From an uncultured Myxococcales bacterium (GTDB lineage: Bacteria; Myxococcota_A; UBA9042), in NCBI GenBank assembly GCA_903929795.1, contig CAIYWC010000097.1:1-64000 (forward strand): DNA of 64,000 nucleotides, in the 5' to 3' direction. Below the pieces are notes generated by a model. That model ran no database searches, was not told the origin of the DNA, and saw only the letters and a program-made list of their open reading frames with translations. The position numbers and the translations under genes were made by a program. This document shows, piece after piece, positions 17,527-28,862 of the stretch (positions within the stretch are counted from its first letter, which is position 1; each line of letters begins with the position of its first letter).

Positions 17527-20109
17527 CTACGGCGTCTCGCCCGGGGTCGTGTGGCGCTGTACTTCGCGATCCAGCCGCTCGGTCAGGCTGCGCCAGTCGT
17601 TGCGCAGCGCCTCCACGTCGCCGCGCAGGCCGTCGAACTGCGGGCCGGCCGCCAGACCGCCGCGCACCCCTGCGATCGCCTCGCGCGCGCGCTTGATCAC
17701 GCGGTCATCCACCGCGCGATCCGCCACCTGCTGCAGCAAACCGATCGTCCGCCCGTCGCCGAGCGTCGGGAGCGCGGCGCCCAGCGTCATGCCGAGCCGA
17801 AAATTCGTGTCCGCGGTCCACGGTCCCAGGATTTCCAGCACCCGGCTCGGCTCCGCGACGAAACGGCAGAGCGCGCGCACCGCGCCGCAGCGCAGCAGGA
17901 CGTCGTGGTGCCTGGCCAGAAACGGCGCGATCACGTCGATCGCCCGCGAATCACCAAGCGCCGCAAGGCCTTCCAGCACACCGACGCGCACCGTCTCGTT
18001 CCAGCCCACGCGGTCCAGGCTTGCCACCAGCGCGTCGTACGCCAGCTTCTGGCGGGTCTGGCCGAGCGCCAGCGCCGTATCCGCCTCGACGAAATAGGAC
18101 GCATCGCCCGATCGCAGTCGGTTCGCCAACAGTTCCGCCGCCTCGGGCGTCTGGAAGCGGCCCAGCGCAACGCGCACCGCCCGCCGCGCCTTGGGATGCG
18201 GCAGATCCACCGCCGCGGCGAGCAGGCCATACGCGCGTTGGCTGGCGATTTTACCAAGGACTTTCGCTACTTCCGCTTGCACCGCCCATGCCGTGTCGTG
18301 CTGCAGCGCGGTGCCCAGCGCGTCCGTGTTCTGGGCCGTCGGCCGTTTGCCCAGCGCTTCCGCCGCCCGCAGCCGCGCCAACGCCGTCGGCGCCTTGCGC
18401 AGCGCCGCCCGCAGCACCGGCTCGCCCAGCGCCAAATCCCAGGTCGCCAGCAGGTCGCCGCGCGGGTCCACGAGCACCAGCTCCGGCGCCGTGGCGCAGG
18501 CAATCCAGACGCTTTGCTGCTTGCGATCCACCTTGACCAGCCGCGCCACGTGCGAGCCGTCGGCAAAATGCAGCTCCACGGGCACAGTCAGCTCAAAAAG
18601 CGGCGCAAAAGCTGTGTCCTGCGTCTGTTCCAGCGTCAGCTGCAGCTGCTTGTCGTCGCCGTTCCACGACTGCGTGGCCTTCAACTCCGGATAGCCTTTG
18701 CCGTTTTCCACCCACTGGCTGAAGAACCGGCCCAGATCGCGGCCGCTGTAGCGCTCCAGCGCGCGCCGCAGGTCCGGCGTCTCGACATTGCCGTCGGCGT
18801 GCTGGTTCAGGTACGCGCCCAGGCCCTGAAAAAACGCCGCGTCGCCCAGCGTCCGGCGCAGCATGTGCAGCACGGCGCCGCCTTTTTCGTAGAGGTGCGC
18901 GTCGAAAACGTCGATTGGCGCTTCGTATTTGTTCGTGACGATCGTCCGCCGGTAGTGATCCCGATCCTCGGCCATGTAGCCGCGCTGCGCTTGCAGTCGG
19001 GCGTAGTCAAATTCGTCGGGCGTGTCGCTTTCTTCGCGCCACAACTGCTCGAAATATGTGGCAAAACCTTCATTCAGCCAGCCGTGCGACCACGTGCGGC
19101 AGGTGACCAGATCGCCAAACCACTGGTGCGCCAGTTCGTGCGAAACCAGCGGCTCCGATGAGAAATCCAGGTGCGCCCGCGCGTCGTGCAGCGTCAGGTC
19201 GGTCTGGGTCGTCATGGAGCTGTTCTCCATGCCGCCGAAAATGAATTCCGACACCGCGACTTGGCTATACTTTTCAAAGGGATAGCGTACGCCCAGCAGG
19301 CGCTCATACAGCGCCACGATCTGCGGCGTCCGGCCAAATGCTCGCTCACCGTCCGCCTCCCGCCCCGGCAGTGTCCAGTAGCTGACCAGCGTCGGTTCGC
19401 GCTGCTGCACGACCTCCACGAACGGCCCGACCACCAGCGTCAGCAGGTAGGTCGGCGCCGGCCGCGACAGCTGCCAGTCGTAGATGCGCTTGGCGGGATC
19501 GGCGGCCTTGTAAATGTCGCGCAGCGCGCCATTGGACAGCGCAACTTGCGTGTCCGGCACGGTTGCGATCACGTGCAGGCGCACCTTGTGGTTCGGGCTG
19601 TCGTGGCAGGGAAACCAGAATTTGTGGTCCTCGTCCTGGCCCTGCGTCCACGCATGCGCGGGGCGATTCGGGTGATCGGCGTCGGGCAAAACGAACCAAA
19701 ATCCCGCCTTGGGCTCGCGTGTGTCGAAATCCATGGTCACGCGTACCGTGTCGCCGCGCTGCACGGGCTGGCCCAGATCGAGCCACAGCACCTTGCCGTC
19801 GTGATCCGTCGCCAGCTGGCGGCCTTGGCCGTCGTACGCACGCTGAATCACGGGGCCTTCCGCGTCAAAACGCAGCTTCTGCAGGCCGGAACGGCGCACT
19901 GCGCCTTCGTACGTCGCCGATCCCCAGACGTGCCGCGCCGCCAGATCGACCTCGACAAGCAACGTCAGCTCCTGCCAATCCACCGGCACGTCGGGCGGAA
20001 ATTGCTCGACCGCATCCGCAGTTGCAAAATCCTTGGGCGCGCGCAGGGCTGACATCCGGGCGGCTTCAACCGCGTGGATGCCGTGAAATCCGTGTTCGTT
20101 GCAGGGCAT
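17527..20109 (-). CDS. M1 family aminopeptidase N-like with C-terminal HEAT-like repeats
   Basis: FGGMENSSMT; HELAHQWFGDLVTCRTWSHGWLNEGFATYFE (HExxH-x18-E); C-terminal HEAT-like repeats. Start uncertain. Confidence 0.92.
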   Translation of the reverse strand: MPCNEHGFHGIHAVEAARMSALRAPKDFATADAVEQFPPDVPVDWQELTLLVEVDLAARHVWGSATYEGAVRRSGLQKLRFDAEGPVIQRAYDGQGRQLATDHDGKVLWLDLGQPVQRGDTVRVTMDFDTREPKAGFWFVLPDADHPNRPAHAWTQGQDEDHKFWFPCHDSPNHKVRLHVIATVPDTQVALSNGALRDIYKAADPAKRIYDWQLSRPAPTYLLTLVVGPFVEVVQQREPTLVSYWTLPGREADGERAFGRTPQIVALYERLLGVRYPFEKYSQVAVSEFIFGGMENSSMTTQTDLTLHDARAHLDFSSEPLVSHELAHQWFGDLVTCRTWSHGWLNEGFATYFEQLWREESDTPDEFDYARLQAQRGYMAEDRDHYRRTIVTNKYEAPIDVFDAHLYEKGGAVLHMLRRTLGDAAFFQGLGAYLNQHADGNVETPDLRRALERYSGRDLGRFFSQWVENGKGYPELKATQSWNGDDKQLQLTLEQTQDTAFAPLFELTVPVELHFADGSHVARLVKVDRKQQSVWIACATAPELVLVDPRGDLLATWDLALGEPVLRAALRKAPTALARLRAAEALGKRPTAQNTDALGTALQHDTAWAVQAEVAKVLGKIASQRAYGLLAAAVDLPHPKARRAVRVALGRFQTPEAAELLANRLRSGDASYFVEADTALALGQTRQKLAYDALVASLDRVGWNETVRVGVLEGLAALGDSRAIDVIAPFLARHHDVLLRCGAVRALCRFVAEPSRVLEILGPWTADTNFRLGMTLGAALPTLGDGRTIGLLQQVADRAVDDRVIKRAREAIAGVRGGLAAGPQFDGLRGDVEALRNDWRSLTERLDREVQRHTTPGETP

Positions 20110-20175
20110 GGGAAACTCCAAATCGGGAAGTGCAAGCGTAGGTCGCGCCAGCATGCGCGGCAAGGCTGGCGTGGG

Positions 20176-22470
20176 TCAGGCAAGGCCCCAACGGCGCCGC
20201 AGCGCCCACTCGAGCCCCAGGAGCAGCGTCAGCCAGAGCATGACCTCCGGCCGGGTCCAGAGGTCGCTGTGATCGAGGTCCATGAGCTCCGCGTCGGCTT
20301 GACGCGGCAGCGGGATGCCCGTCGCCGGTACGTTTTCGTGCCAGAACTGACCGCCCGACGACTTCGCCAGCAGCCGCAGCAGCGCCTCCGAGGGCTGCAG
20401 CCGGCTCGCCTCCCGCGTCGCGGGCGCCACGGCAAACGGCGCGCCGGCCTGCTGGTTGCGGCCATCGACGACCGCCTCGACCTGCACCTGATGCGGCCCC
20501 GGCGGCACGTCCGGCAGCGCGAGGATCACCTCGCCATGCTCGTCTGTCGGCTCCTGCCAGGCCTTGGACTCCGCCAGCGGCTTGACCGGCGCGGCCTTGT
20601 CTGGCGGCGGCTCCAGCGGCGCCAAGCGCCACCGCAGGGTCAAGCCCGAGACCGGCTGACCGCCCGCGGACCGCGCCGTCACGCGCACGCGCACCGGCTC
20701 GCCCGACGGCACGGGCTCAGTCGGCGGCTCCAGGCGCAGCGCGTTCAGGTCGGGATCGTGCAGCAGCCACGCGGTCAATTGGTCGAGCAGCCGGTGGTAG
20801 TCGTCGCGGCTCGTGTCGCGTGCATCGGTGGCCGCTTGTGGCGGAAACGCCCATTGCCACAGCGAATCTGAAGCCAGCACCGCACTTCGCCCGTCGCCGA
20901 TATCGGCCACGGCCAGCAGCGGGTGTCCCGCCGTGTCCGTCGCCAGCACATTGCCCTCGCCGCCAGCCCGCAGCGACGTGTTGCGACCGGAAAAGGCATG
21001 GCGATTCCACGCCTTGTTGTTGCCGTCCGCGTCCGCTGCCAGCAGTGAAACGGGATGCAGCGCGCCCGCCGGCGTCAGCATGGGCGTGACCGGGCCTTCT
21101 TCCCAGCCGACGTCGGCCCCTTGCAGCGGCTCCAGCTTGACCGGCAGCCACTCCGCCAGCGCGGTGCCGTAGTAGCCGCCGCCGCTCAGCGACTGCCGGC
21201 CGCCGAGCACCAGGAACGCGCCGCCGCCGGTCACGTATTTGTGCAATTCCGATAGGTAGCGCTCCACCTGGAACGGCCCGAATGGGAAATCCTGAAAGAT
21301 CACCAGGTCAAAGCTGGACAGCGATTCCTCAAAGATTTCACGGGTCGGGAAGGGAATCAGCGTCGTATCCTCGCCCGAGACGTAGCCCGCCGCGCCTTGG
21401 CCGATCATGATGTAGAAACTCACCAAATCCACTGCCGGATTGCCGCGCAAGTGCGCCCGCAAGAACCGCGTGTCCCAGGACGGATGTCCGGCCAGATGCA
21501 ACACGCGGGTGCGATCGCGCACGACCTGCAGCGCCGCCCAGGTCTGGTTGTTGACCACGGTCGCCTCGTCCGGCAGCGGCGCGATCGCCGCCTCCAGCAG
21601 GTGTGGCCCCACGTGCAGCGGCTGGAATTCCAGGTCCACCGCGCGTCGTGCCGGGCCCCGCAGCGGCAGCTTCTTCTCCGCCGCGACCCGGCCGTTGTCC
21701 CTGAGCGTCAGTGTCAGCTCGCCGTCGGCCGCGTCGTAGCCGCTCAGCTCCAGCTCCACCGTGACCGGCATGAACGTGCGCGTGAAGCCGAACGCGCTCG
21801 CCCGCAGCGCCGTCACCGCCACGTCGCGCACCGGCGTGGCATCGTCAATTGCCGGCGCGTGGACGCCGACCCGCAGCCGGTCCAGCGTCTCCGCAGACTC
21901 CGCGTCCAGCGTCTTGGCGTCCGCCGCCGTGCGCGCCTGCAGCGGGCCGTTGTCCAGCCCGTCGCTGACCAGCACCACGGCCGACAGGCCACCGGTGCGC
22001 CGCGCATCGCCCAGATCGGCCAGCGCCGCCAGCAGGTCAGTCGACTGGCCATCGGGCTTGCGCGCCTTCACCTCGGCCAGGGAGCGCGCCGGCTCCAGTC
22101 GCTGCGCCATCGTGTACCAGGCCACCGGCTGCTTGCGCTCGATGCGCGCCGCCGCCGCCAGCGCCAGATCCCAGCGCGTCTTGCCCTCAGGGCCGTGCGC
22201 CATCGACGCTGAGCGATCCACCACCACAGCCACGCGCTGCCCGCCCGGCCGCAGCGATCGACTGACCCAGGTTGGCTGCGCCAGCACCGCCAGCACGCTC
22301 GCGACCGTCAGCGTGCGCTGCACCAGCAGCAGCGCGCGCCGTCTCTTGCTGGGCAACTTGCGGATATTCCAGGCCGCCAGCACCACGACCGCCAGTGATA
22401 GCGCGCCGACCAGCAGCCAAATCGGCCATGCCCAATGCAGTCCCCATTCCAGGTGGTCGCCGTGGTTCAT
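20176..22470 (-). CDS. vWA/glutamine amidotransferase-like membrane protein
   Basis: Two N-terminal TM segments; VAVVVDRSASM MIDAS-like motif; VLHLAGHPSWDTRFLRAHLRGNPAVDLVSFY; C-terminal TM. Confidence 0.75.
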   Translation of the reverse strand: MNHGDHLEWGLHWAWPIWLLVGALSLAVVVLAAWNIRKLPSKRRRALLLVQRTLTVASVLAVLAQPTWVSRSLRPGGQRVAVVVDRSASMAHGPEGKTRWDLALAAAARIERKQPVAWYTMAQRLEPARSLAEVKARKPDGQSTDLLAALADLGDARRTGGLSAVVLVSDGLDNGPLQARTAADAKTLDAESAETLDRLRVGVHAPAIDDATPVRDVAVTALRASAFGFTRTFMPVTVELELSGYDAADGELTLTLRDNGRVAAEKKLPLRGPARRAVDLEFQPLHVGPHLLEAAIAPLPDEATVVNNQTWAALQVVRDRTRVLHLAGHPSWDTRFLRAHLRGNPAVDLVSFYIMIGQGAAGYVSGEDTTLIPFPTREIFEESLSSFDLVIFQDFPFGPFQVERYLSELHKYVTGGGAFLVLGGRQSLSGGGYYGTALAEWLPVKLEPLQGADVGWEEGPVTPMLTPAGALHPVSLLAADADGNNKAWNRHAFSGRNTSLRAGGEGNVLATDTAGHPLLAVADIGDGRSAVLASDSLWQWAFPPQAATDARDTSRDDYHRLLDQLTAWLLHDPDLNALRLEPPTEPVPSGEPVRVRVTARSAGGQPVSGLTLRWRLAPLEPPPDKAAPVKPLAESKAWQEPTDEHGEVILALPDVPPGPHQVQVEAVVDGRNQQAGAPFAVAPATREASRLQPSEALLRLLAKSSGGQFWHENVPATGIPLPRQADAELMDLDHSDLWTRPEVMLWLTLLLGLEWALRRRWGLA

Positions 22471-22476
22471 CGCGCG

Positions 22477-23286
22477 CTACGGCTCCGGTTTGGGGGGCAA
22501 AATCGGCGGCGGCGGCGGTGTGCCCGCGACCGGCGCCTTGGCCCCGCGCCGCGTGCGCAGCAGGTGCATGACGTGCGTGTGGTCGTCCTTGTAGTCGAGG
22601 CACAGCGCGTACATCACGAGGTTCACGGCGAGGCGAAACGCCTGTTCCCGCTGCGTTTCCCCGCCCGGCACGACCGCCAGCGCATAGACGCCGACCGACT
22701 GGCGCGCCAGCGCACCCGCCAGATCGTTGCGGCCGTACAACACCGCGAACTGATTGCCGACGCGGATACCTTCCAGCTCATGCGCATCCGCCCGACGTCC
22801 CACGGGCCGCTCCAGCCGATAGAACGAGCGGTACAGCACATGAGTTGGCGCAACCCGTTGCAATGGCTGGGGAAATAAGCGCGCAAGCTCGTGCCGTACG
22901 CCCTGGTCAAACGCCTGCGACGCCTCGGTCCGCCCCAGATTGTCGACAAAAAGCATGCCGCCGGTCGACAAATGCTGCCGCAGCGCCGCCACGGCTTGAT
23001 CAGACAGGCGCGCCGGCGCCTTGTCGCCGCCCCAGTACAGCAGCGGGTAGCTGAACAGCGCCGGGTCCTCTGGCCGCACGCCCACGGGCTGCGCCGCGAT
23101 GTCGATACTGGTCCGCAGGCGAATTTCCTGGGCCCAGGCCGTCAACGACGACGTCGGATCCGGCGCACCCGGGACCTTGAGCCACGCCAAACGCACCGCC
23201 GAACCGGGCAGATCAACGGCTGACGCCGGACCGGCCAACAGCAGCCAAGCCAGCGCGAACACACGACAAAACCTGAGACGCGGCAT
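22477..23286 (-). CDS. DUF4159-like secreted protein
   Basis: Signal peptide MPRLRFCRVFALAWLLLAGPASA; FSYPLLYWGGDKAPARLSDQAVAALRQHLSTGGMLFVDNLG; Pro-rich tail. Confidence 0.7.
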   Translation of the reverse strand: MPRLRFCRVFALAWLLLAGPASAVDLPGSAVRLAWLKVPGAPDPTSSLTAWAQEIRLRTSIDIAAQPVGVRPEDPALFSYPLLYWGGDKAPARLSDQAVAALRQHLSTGGMLFVDNLGRTEASQAFDQGVRHELARLFPQPLQRVAPTHVLYRSFYRLERPVGRRADAHELEGIRVGNQFAVLYGRNDLAGALARQSVGVYALAVVPGGETQREQAFRLAVNLVMYALCLDYKDDHTHVMHLLRTRRGAKAPVAGTPPPPPILPPKPEP

Positions 23287-23489
23287 CGGGACTTCCGGCG
23301 CAAACGCGGGCGCGGGCTGCGAGTGTAGCAGTTTCAGCGTGGCGCGGGGATCGCCTGGACGCGGCAGAAACGCCCGGTGCGTTGCGGTGTGGAGTATCCG
23401 CGCCGTCCGTGGCAGACTTTGGCGGTCTGCGGTGTTGCAACGCCCGCGGACCTCGCGCTTTATCCCAATGGAAAGGACCCGGTGAACCC

Positions 23490-24623
23490 ATGAATCGTCG
23501 CTCGCTTGTCTCTGGTCTCCTGGTTGCCAGCTTGGCGTTGGTCGCCACGGCGTGTGGCAAGAAAACTGTGGAGAAAAAGGCCGATCAGCCGGCCGCCGCC
23601 GAAGCTGCCAAGGCTGTGCCCGCCGCAGAAGCGGCATCGCCGACCGTGGCCGAAGCGCCCGAGCCGCGGCCCCAGCTGGACATGCCGTTTGAGACGTTTC
23701 ACGAGGCGCGCCTGCTGCAGCGTTGCGCCCTGAAGTACGGCGTGGCCGAGCGCGCGGCGGAGCGCATGGCGATCGACTCGACCCAAGGCAAACAGCCGGA
23801 GCTGCACCTGGACGCCGTGTTCCAGAAGGCCGAACCCAAGGCCAAGCCGGCGCCTGAGCCCAAAGAGGGCCACGAGGCCGAAATCGAGCGCGAGAAATGG
23901 CGCACGACCGTGCGGCTGGCGGAAAGCCACACGGGGACGGCGGCGCAGCTCAAGGACGAGGTCGAGACGTGCCTGTACGCCCCGGAGATCGGCGTGATTG
24001 CAGGAAAAACGATCGAGACGTACGTCAAGGTGTTCGTCGAAGTGACGTGCCTGCAAAAGCAGCTCACGACTGCGGGCGGCGCGCTGGATGATTTGGGGCA
24101 CGCCCAGGCAGCCGCCAAGATCTTTCAAGACAACGGCATGACGGCGGGCGAATTTTCGCGCTACGGCCTCATTTTTGCGCGTTTTCCGATCGTGATTCAG
24201 CAGGCCTACGCCGCGCGCGGCCAAAAGTGCCCGGAGACGGGGCCCGCGACGGTGGTTGGCGCACCGGCCCCGCCGGCGGCAGTGTACAACGGCGTGGTTT
24301 CGGGCGACCGCAACGCCTCGGTGCGGCTGGAGAATCGCGCTGGCAAGCTGACGGGCGCCGTGCAATGGCAAGGCGTGCCGCCACCCGCGCCGGACGGCCG
24401 TCCGCAGCCGCCGGCGATCATCGCGCTGACCGGCACGATCACCGCGGCCACGTTCAGCGCGTCGGGCGAAGTGCAGGGCGAGTCGTTCAAGCTGACCGGC
24501 AAAGTGCAGGACACGGGCCTGACGGGCTCCTGGATCAACGTGCGGCCGGCTCCTGCGGGCAAGTCCACTGGCAAGTTTGAAGCGACCAAGCTCCCGAGCG
24601 CCCCCGCCGCTGTGCCCAAGTAA
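23490..24623 (+). CDS. Lipoprotein, unknown function
   Basis: MNRRSLVSGLLVASLALVATACGKK lipobox; Ala/Pro/Lys-rich linker. Confidence 0.65.
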   Translation: MNRRSLVSGLLVASLALVATACGKKTVEKKADQPAAAEAAKAVPAAEAASPTVAEAPEPRPQLDMPFETFHEARLLQRCALKYGVAERAAERMAIDSTQGKQPELHLDAVFQKAEPKAKPAPEPKEGHEAEIEREKWRTTVRLAESHTGTAAQLKDEVETCLYAPEIGVIAGKTIETYVKVFVEVTCLQKQLTTAGGALDDLGHAQAAAKIFQDNGMTAGEFSRYGLIFARFPIVIQQAYAARGQKCPETGPATVVGAPAPPAAVYNGVVSGDRNASVRLENRAGKLTGAVQWQGVPPPAPDGRPQPPAIIALTGTITAATFSASGEVQGESFKLTGKVQDTGLTGSWINVRPAPAGKSTGKFEATKLPSAPAAVPK

Positions 24624-24666
24624 TTCACGCCGCTGCGCGTCGCTGGCCGACGCTGTGGAGAACCTC

Positions 24667-25518
24667 ATGCCGCAAGCTCCCACCCAGACGGGTACGCTGA
24701 CGACCTCGGACGGCCTGCAGCTGCAGACGCGCGCCTGGGTGCCCGATGGCGCCAAAGGCACGGTCATCGTGCATCACGGTTTTGCCGAACATGGCGGCCG
24801 CTATGGCCACCTGATCGACGCGCTCTTGCCGGCGGGTTTCGCCGTCGCGACATTCGACGCGCGCGGCCACGGTCGGTCCGGCGGCACGCGCGTGTTTGTG
24901 GAGCGGTTTGACATCTACCTGGACGACCTCGCGCTGGTGATCGACGACGCCAAGCGCAAGCTGCCCGCGCCGCTGTACCTCTTTGGCCACTCGATGGGCG
25001 GGCTGATCGCTGCGAAATTCGTGCAACAGCATGGACTTGGCGCGCTGAGCGGCGTGATCCTGTCCAATCCAGGGCTGGTCAACAAGGTCAAGATTCCCGG
25101 CTGGAAATCCGGGCTCGCGACGGCGGCGTCCCGGTTTGCGCCCAAGCTGCGCGTGCCGTCGGGCTTGCCGCCGGAGGACATCAGCCGCGATCCGGCCGAA
25201 GTTCGGGCGTACGACGCGGATCCGCTCAACGTCAAAGTGGCAACTGCGCGCTGGTACACGGAATTCCTCGACGCGCAGGCCCAGACGCTGGCCAAGCCGG
25301 AAGCGCTGCGGGACGTGCCGCTGCTGGCGCTGATCGGCGACGGAGACCGCATCATCGACTCCCAGCAGACGCTGGATTTTCTGCGGCGGGTCGAGGGGCG
25401 CGGGCTGACGGTCAAGACGTACGCCGGTTTTTACCACGAGCTCATCAACGAGCCGGAAGCGGATCGCGCGCGCGTGCTGGCGGACATCACCGCGTGGCTC
25501 GACGCGCACGCGGCCTGA
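24667..25518 (+). CDS. Alpha/beta hydrolase, monoacylglycerol lipase-like
   Basis: VIVHHGFAEHGGRYGHLIDALL; LYLFGHSMGGLIAAKFVQQ (GHSMGG); ATFDARGHGRS. Confidence 0.9.
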   Translation: MPQAPTQTGTLTTSDGLQLQTRAWVPDGAKGTVIVHHGFAEHGGRYGHLIDALLPAGFAVATFDARGHGRSGGTRVFVERFDIYLDDLALVIDDAKRKLPAPLYLFGHSMGGLIAAKFVQQHGLGALSGVILSNPGLVNKVKIPGWKSGLATAASRFAPKLRVPSGLPPEDISRDPAEVRAYDADPLNVKVATARWYTEFLDAQAQTLAKPEALRDVPLLALIGDGDRIIDSQQTLDFLRRVEGRGLTVKTYAGFYHELINEPEADRARVLADITAWLDAHAA

Positions 25519-25536
25519 GCCTGGGGCGGACGGCGC

Positions 25537-27168
25537 ATGCAAACGGAGGTCGGTCGCTATCGGCTGGTCCGCCATCTGGCAACGGGCGGCATGGGCGAGG
25601 TCTACTTGGCGGAAGCGCCGGGCGCGGCTGGCTTTTCCAAGCGCGTCGTCGTCAAGACGCTGCGGCAGGATCTCGCGTCGGATCAAGAGCTTGTGCGGCA
25701 GTTCATCGCCGAGGGCCAGCTGCTGGAGGCGCTGGATCACCCCAACATCGCGGCGATTCTCGATCTGGGCCAGGACGGCGAGGGCTATTACCTGGCGATG
25801 GAATTCGTCGAGGGCTTTGATCTGCGCGCCGTCCAGCGCGCCCTGCCGATGACGGAAAACGGGCAGTTACTCAGTGAAATCGCGGTGCTGGAGATTATTC
25901 GCGCGGTGGCGCAGGCGCTCGATCACGCGCAGACGCGGCGCGGGCCGAACGGCAAGGCGCTGGGGATTGTGCACCACGACGTGACACCGTCAAACGTGAT
26001 GGTGCGCCGCGATGGCCACGTCAAGCTGGTGGATTTCGGCGTGGCGCGCACGGCGCTGGTGGCGCGGCTGTCGGCCGGTGCGCTGCGCGGCAAGCTGCCC
26101 TACCTGAGCCCGGAGCACGCCCGGCAGGAGCGCGCTGATGGCCGCAGTGACTTGTTTTCACTGGGTTTATGCGCGCTGGAGTGGCTGTCCGGTCAGCGGG
26201 CGTTGGACGTGGGTGAGCCAGAGTCGCTGGCCGAGGCGTATGCGCTGCTGCCCGCCAAGCTCGAGGCGCTCCGGCCGCGCGTGGCGCAGGGCACCTGGGA
26301 GTTGCTCCACGACTTGACGCAGCTGGAACGCACGCAACGGCCCGCGCGGGCGGCGGAGGTCGCAGATCGCGCCAACCGGCTGCTGGCCGAGGCGGGCGAG
26401 CTGTCCCCGGCGCGGCGGCTGGCGGCGGAACTGGCCCCGGCGTTCGATGTGCTGGCGGCCCGTGCGGGCAGTTTCGACCAGACGCTGGCGCAGACGATCG
26501 GCCTGCTGGGCCAGTCGCAAGACGAGTTCACCGGCACGCTGAGCCTGCCGGGCATCGAGGTGGTGCGCCAGTCAGCGGCAAGCGTGCGTTCGGCCGTGGC
26601 GTCGGGCGCGCTGGCTGCGGAGCCCGTCCACCGGACGTCGCGCTGGGCGCTGTTGCTGGGCGTGCTGGTGCTCCTGCTGGCGCTGTGGGTCTGGCAGTCC
26701 CGGCGCGACGATCACGCAGCGTTTGAGCCGCCGCGCACGGCACGGCCGCTCGCCCAGCTGGTTCAGCCGCCGATTGCGCCGGCTCCCGTCCCGGTCGCTG
26801 AGCCCGAGGTGCCGACGCCCACCGCGGTCGCGCTTGCACCGAGCCGTCCGCCGACTCCGGAAGTGGCGGTCGCGGCGGAGCCGGTCGCGCCCGAGAAGCA
26901 CGCGCGCGACGCCAATCCGGAGCCCAAGGGCGCGGCGCAATGGGGGATTGTCGAGTTTCGCGTGCTGCCGGCGTCCATCGTGATCACGGTCGATGGCCGC
27001 AAACGGGCGGCGACGACGGGCGGCGACCGCTACGTGCTTCAGCTCAAGCCGGGAAAACACACGATCGTGGCGCGGGATCCTGAAGGGACCGAGCCCGCGC
27101 AGACCACCGCGGTGGAGCTGGAGCCGGGCGAACATCAGACGCTCAAGGGCTTTAGTTTCCTGCCGTGA
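25537..27168 (+). CDS. Serine/threonine protein kinase with TM and PEGA-like C-terminus
   Basis: YRLVRHLATGGMGEVYLAEA; IVHHDVTPSNVMV catalytic loop; KLVDFGVA; TM ALLLGVLVLLLALWVW; PEGA-like ITVDGRKRAATTGGDRYVLQLKPGKH. Confidence 0.92.
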   Translation: MQTEVGRYRLVRHLATGGMGEVYLAEAPGAAGFSKRVVVKTLRQDLASDQELVRQFIAEGQLLEALDHPNIAAILDLGQDGEGYYLAMEFVEGFDLRAVQRALPMTENGQLLSEIAVLEIIRAVAQALDHAQTRRGPNGKALGIVHHDVTPSNVMVRRDGHVKLVDFGVARTALVARLSAGALRGKLPYLSPEHARQERADGRSDLFSLGLCALEWLSGQRALDVGEPESLAEAYALLPAKLEALRPRVAQGTWELLHDLTQLERTQRPARAAEVADRANRLLAEAGELSPARRLAAELAPAFDVLAARAGSFDQTLAQTIGLLGQSQDEFTGTLSLPGIEVVRQSAASVRSAVASGALAAEPVHRTSRWALLLGVLVLLLALWVWQSRRDDHAAFEPPRTARPLAQLVQPPIAPAPVPVAEPEVPTPTAVALAPSRPPTPEVAVAAEPVAPEKHARDANPEPKGAAQWGIVEFRVLPASIVITVDGRKRAATTGGDRYVLQLKPGKHTIVARDPEGTEPAQTTAVELEPGEHQTLKGFSFLP

Positions 27169-27207
27169 GTTGTCGAGCCGCGGTCGAAAGCGCTACGATC
27201 CGCGCCC

Positions 27208-28554
<1,347 letters not shown>

Positions 28555-28555
28555 G

Positions 28556-28580
28556 CACGCGCGCCCGCGGATGGCGCGTG
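28556..28580 (+). terminator. Possible terminator hairpin after the sigma54 activator
   Basis: CACGCGC-N11-GCGCGTG directly after the stop codon; no T-tract. Confidence 0.3.
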
Positions 28581-28798
28581 TCGGTCGCAACTGCCCGCAA
28601 CGCTTGATCAAGCCCGCGACGGCTCTGAAATGCTTCGGTCGGGGCTGTTGCGGCGACTTCACAACTCTTCACATTGTGCCGTCAGGGCGTCCCGATAGCG
28701 TGCCGTCAACCGCCATTCGGGACTGTGCGGGATCTCGCGGTCTTACGCGGCAGGCCGCGCGACAACTCGCCCGGCATGCGGACAAACACTGGAAAAAA

Positions 28799-28826
28799 TT
28801 GCTTGATCGGCGGCCTGTCGTACATT
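28799..28826 (+). promoter_or_regulatory. Possible sigma70 promoter of the sigma-region-4-like small gene
   Basis: TTGCTT-N16-TACATT about 36 nt upstream of the GTG start. Confidence 0.35.
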
Positions 28827-28862
28827 GGTTGGGCTGGGGGTAACCCAGACGTGGAGAGTACC

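Noticed and set aside
17017-19161. 714-aa plus-strand ORF opposite the serine hydrolase and aminopeptidase genes
   Set aside because: Spurious antisense ORF; M1 peptidase HExxH-E motif lies on the minus strand.
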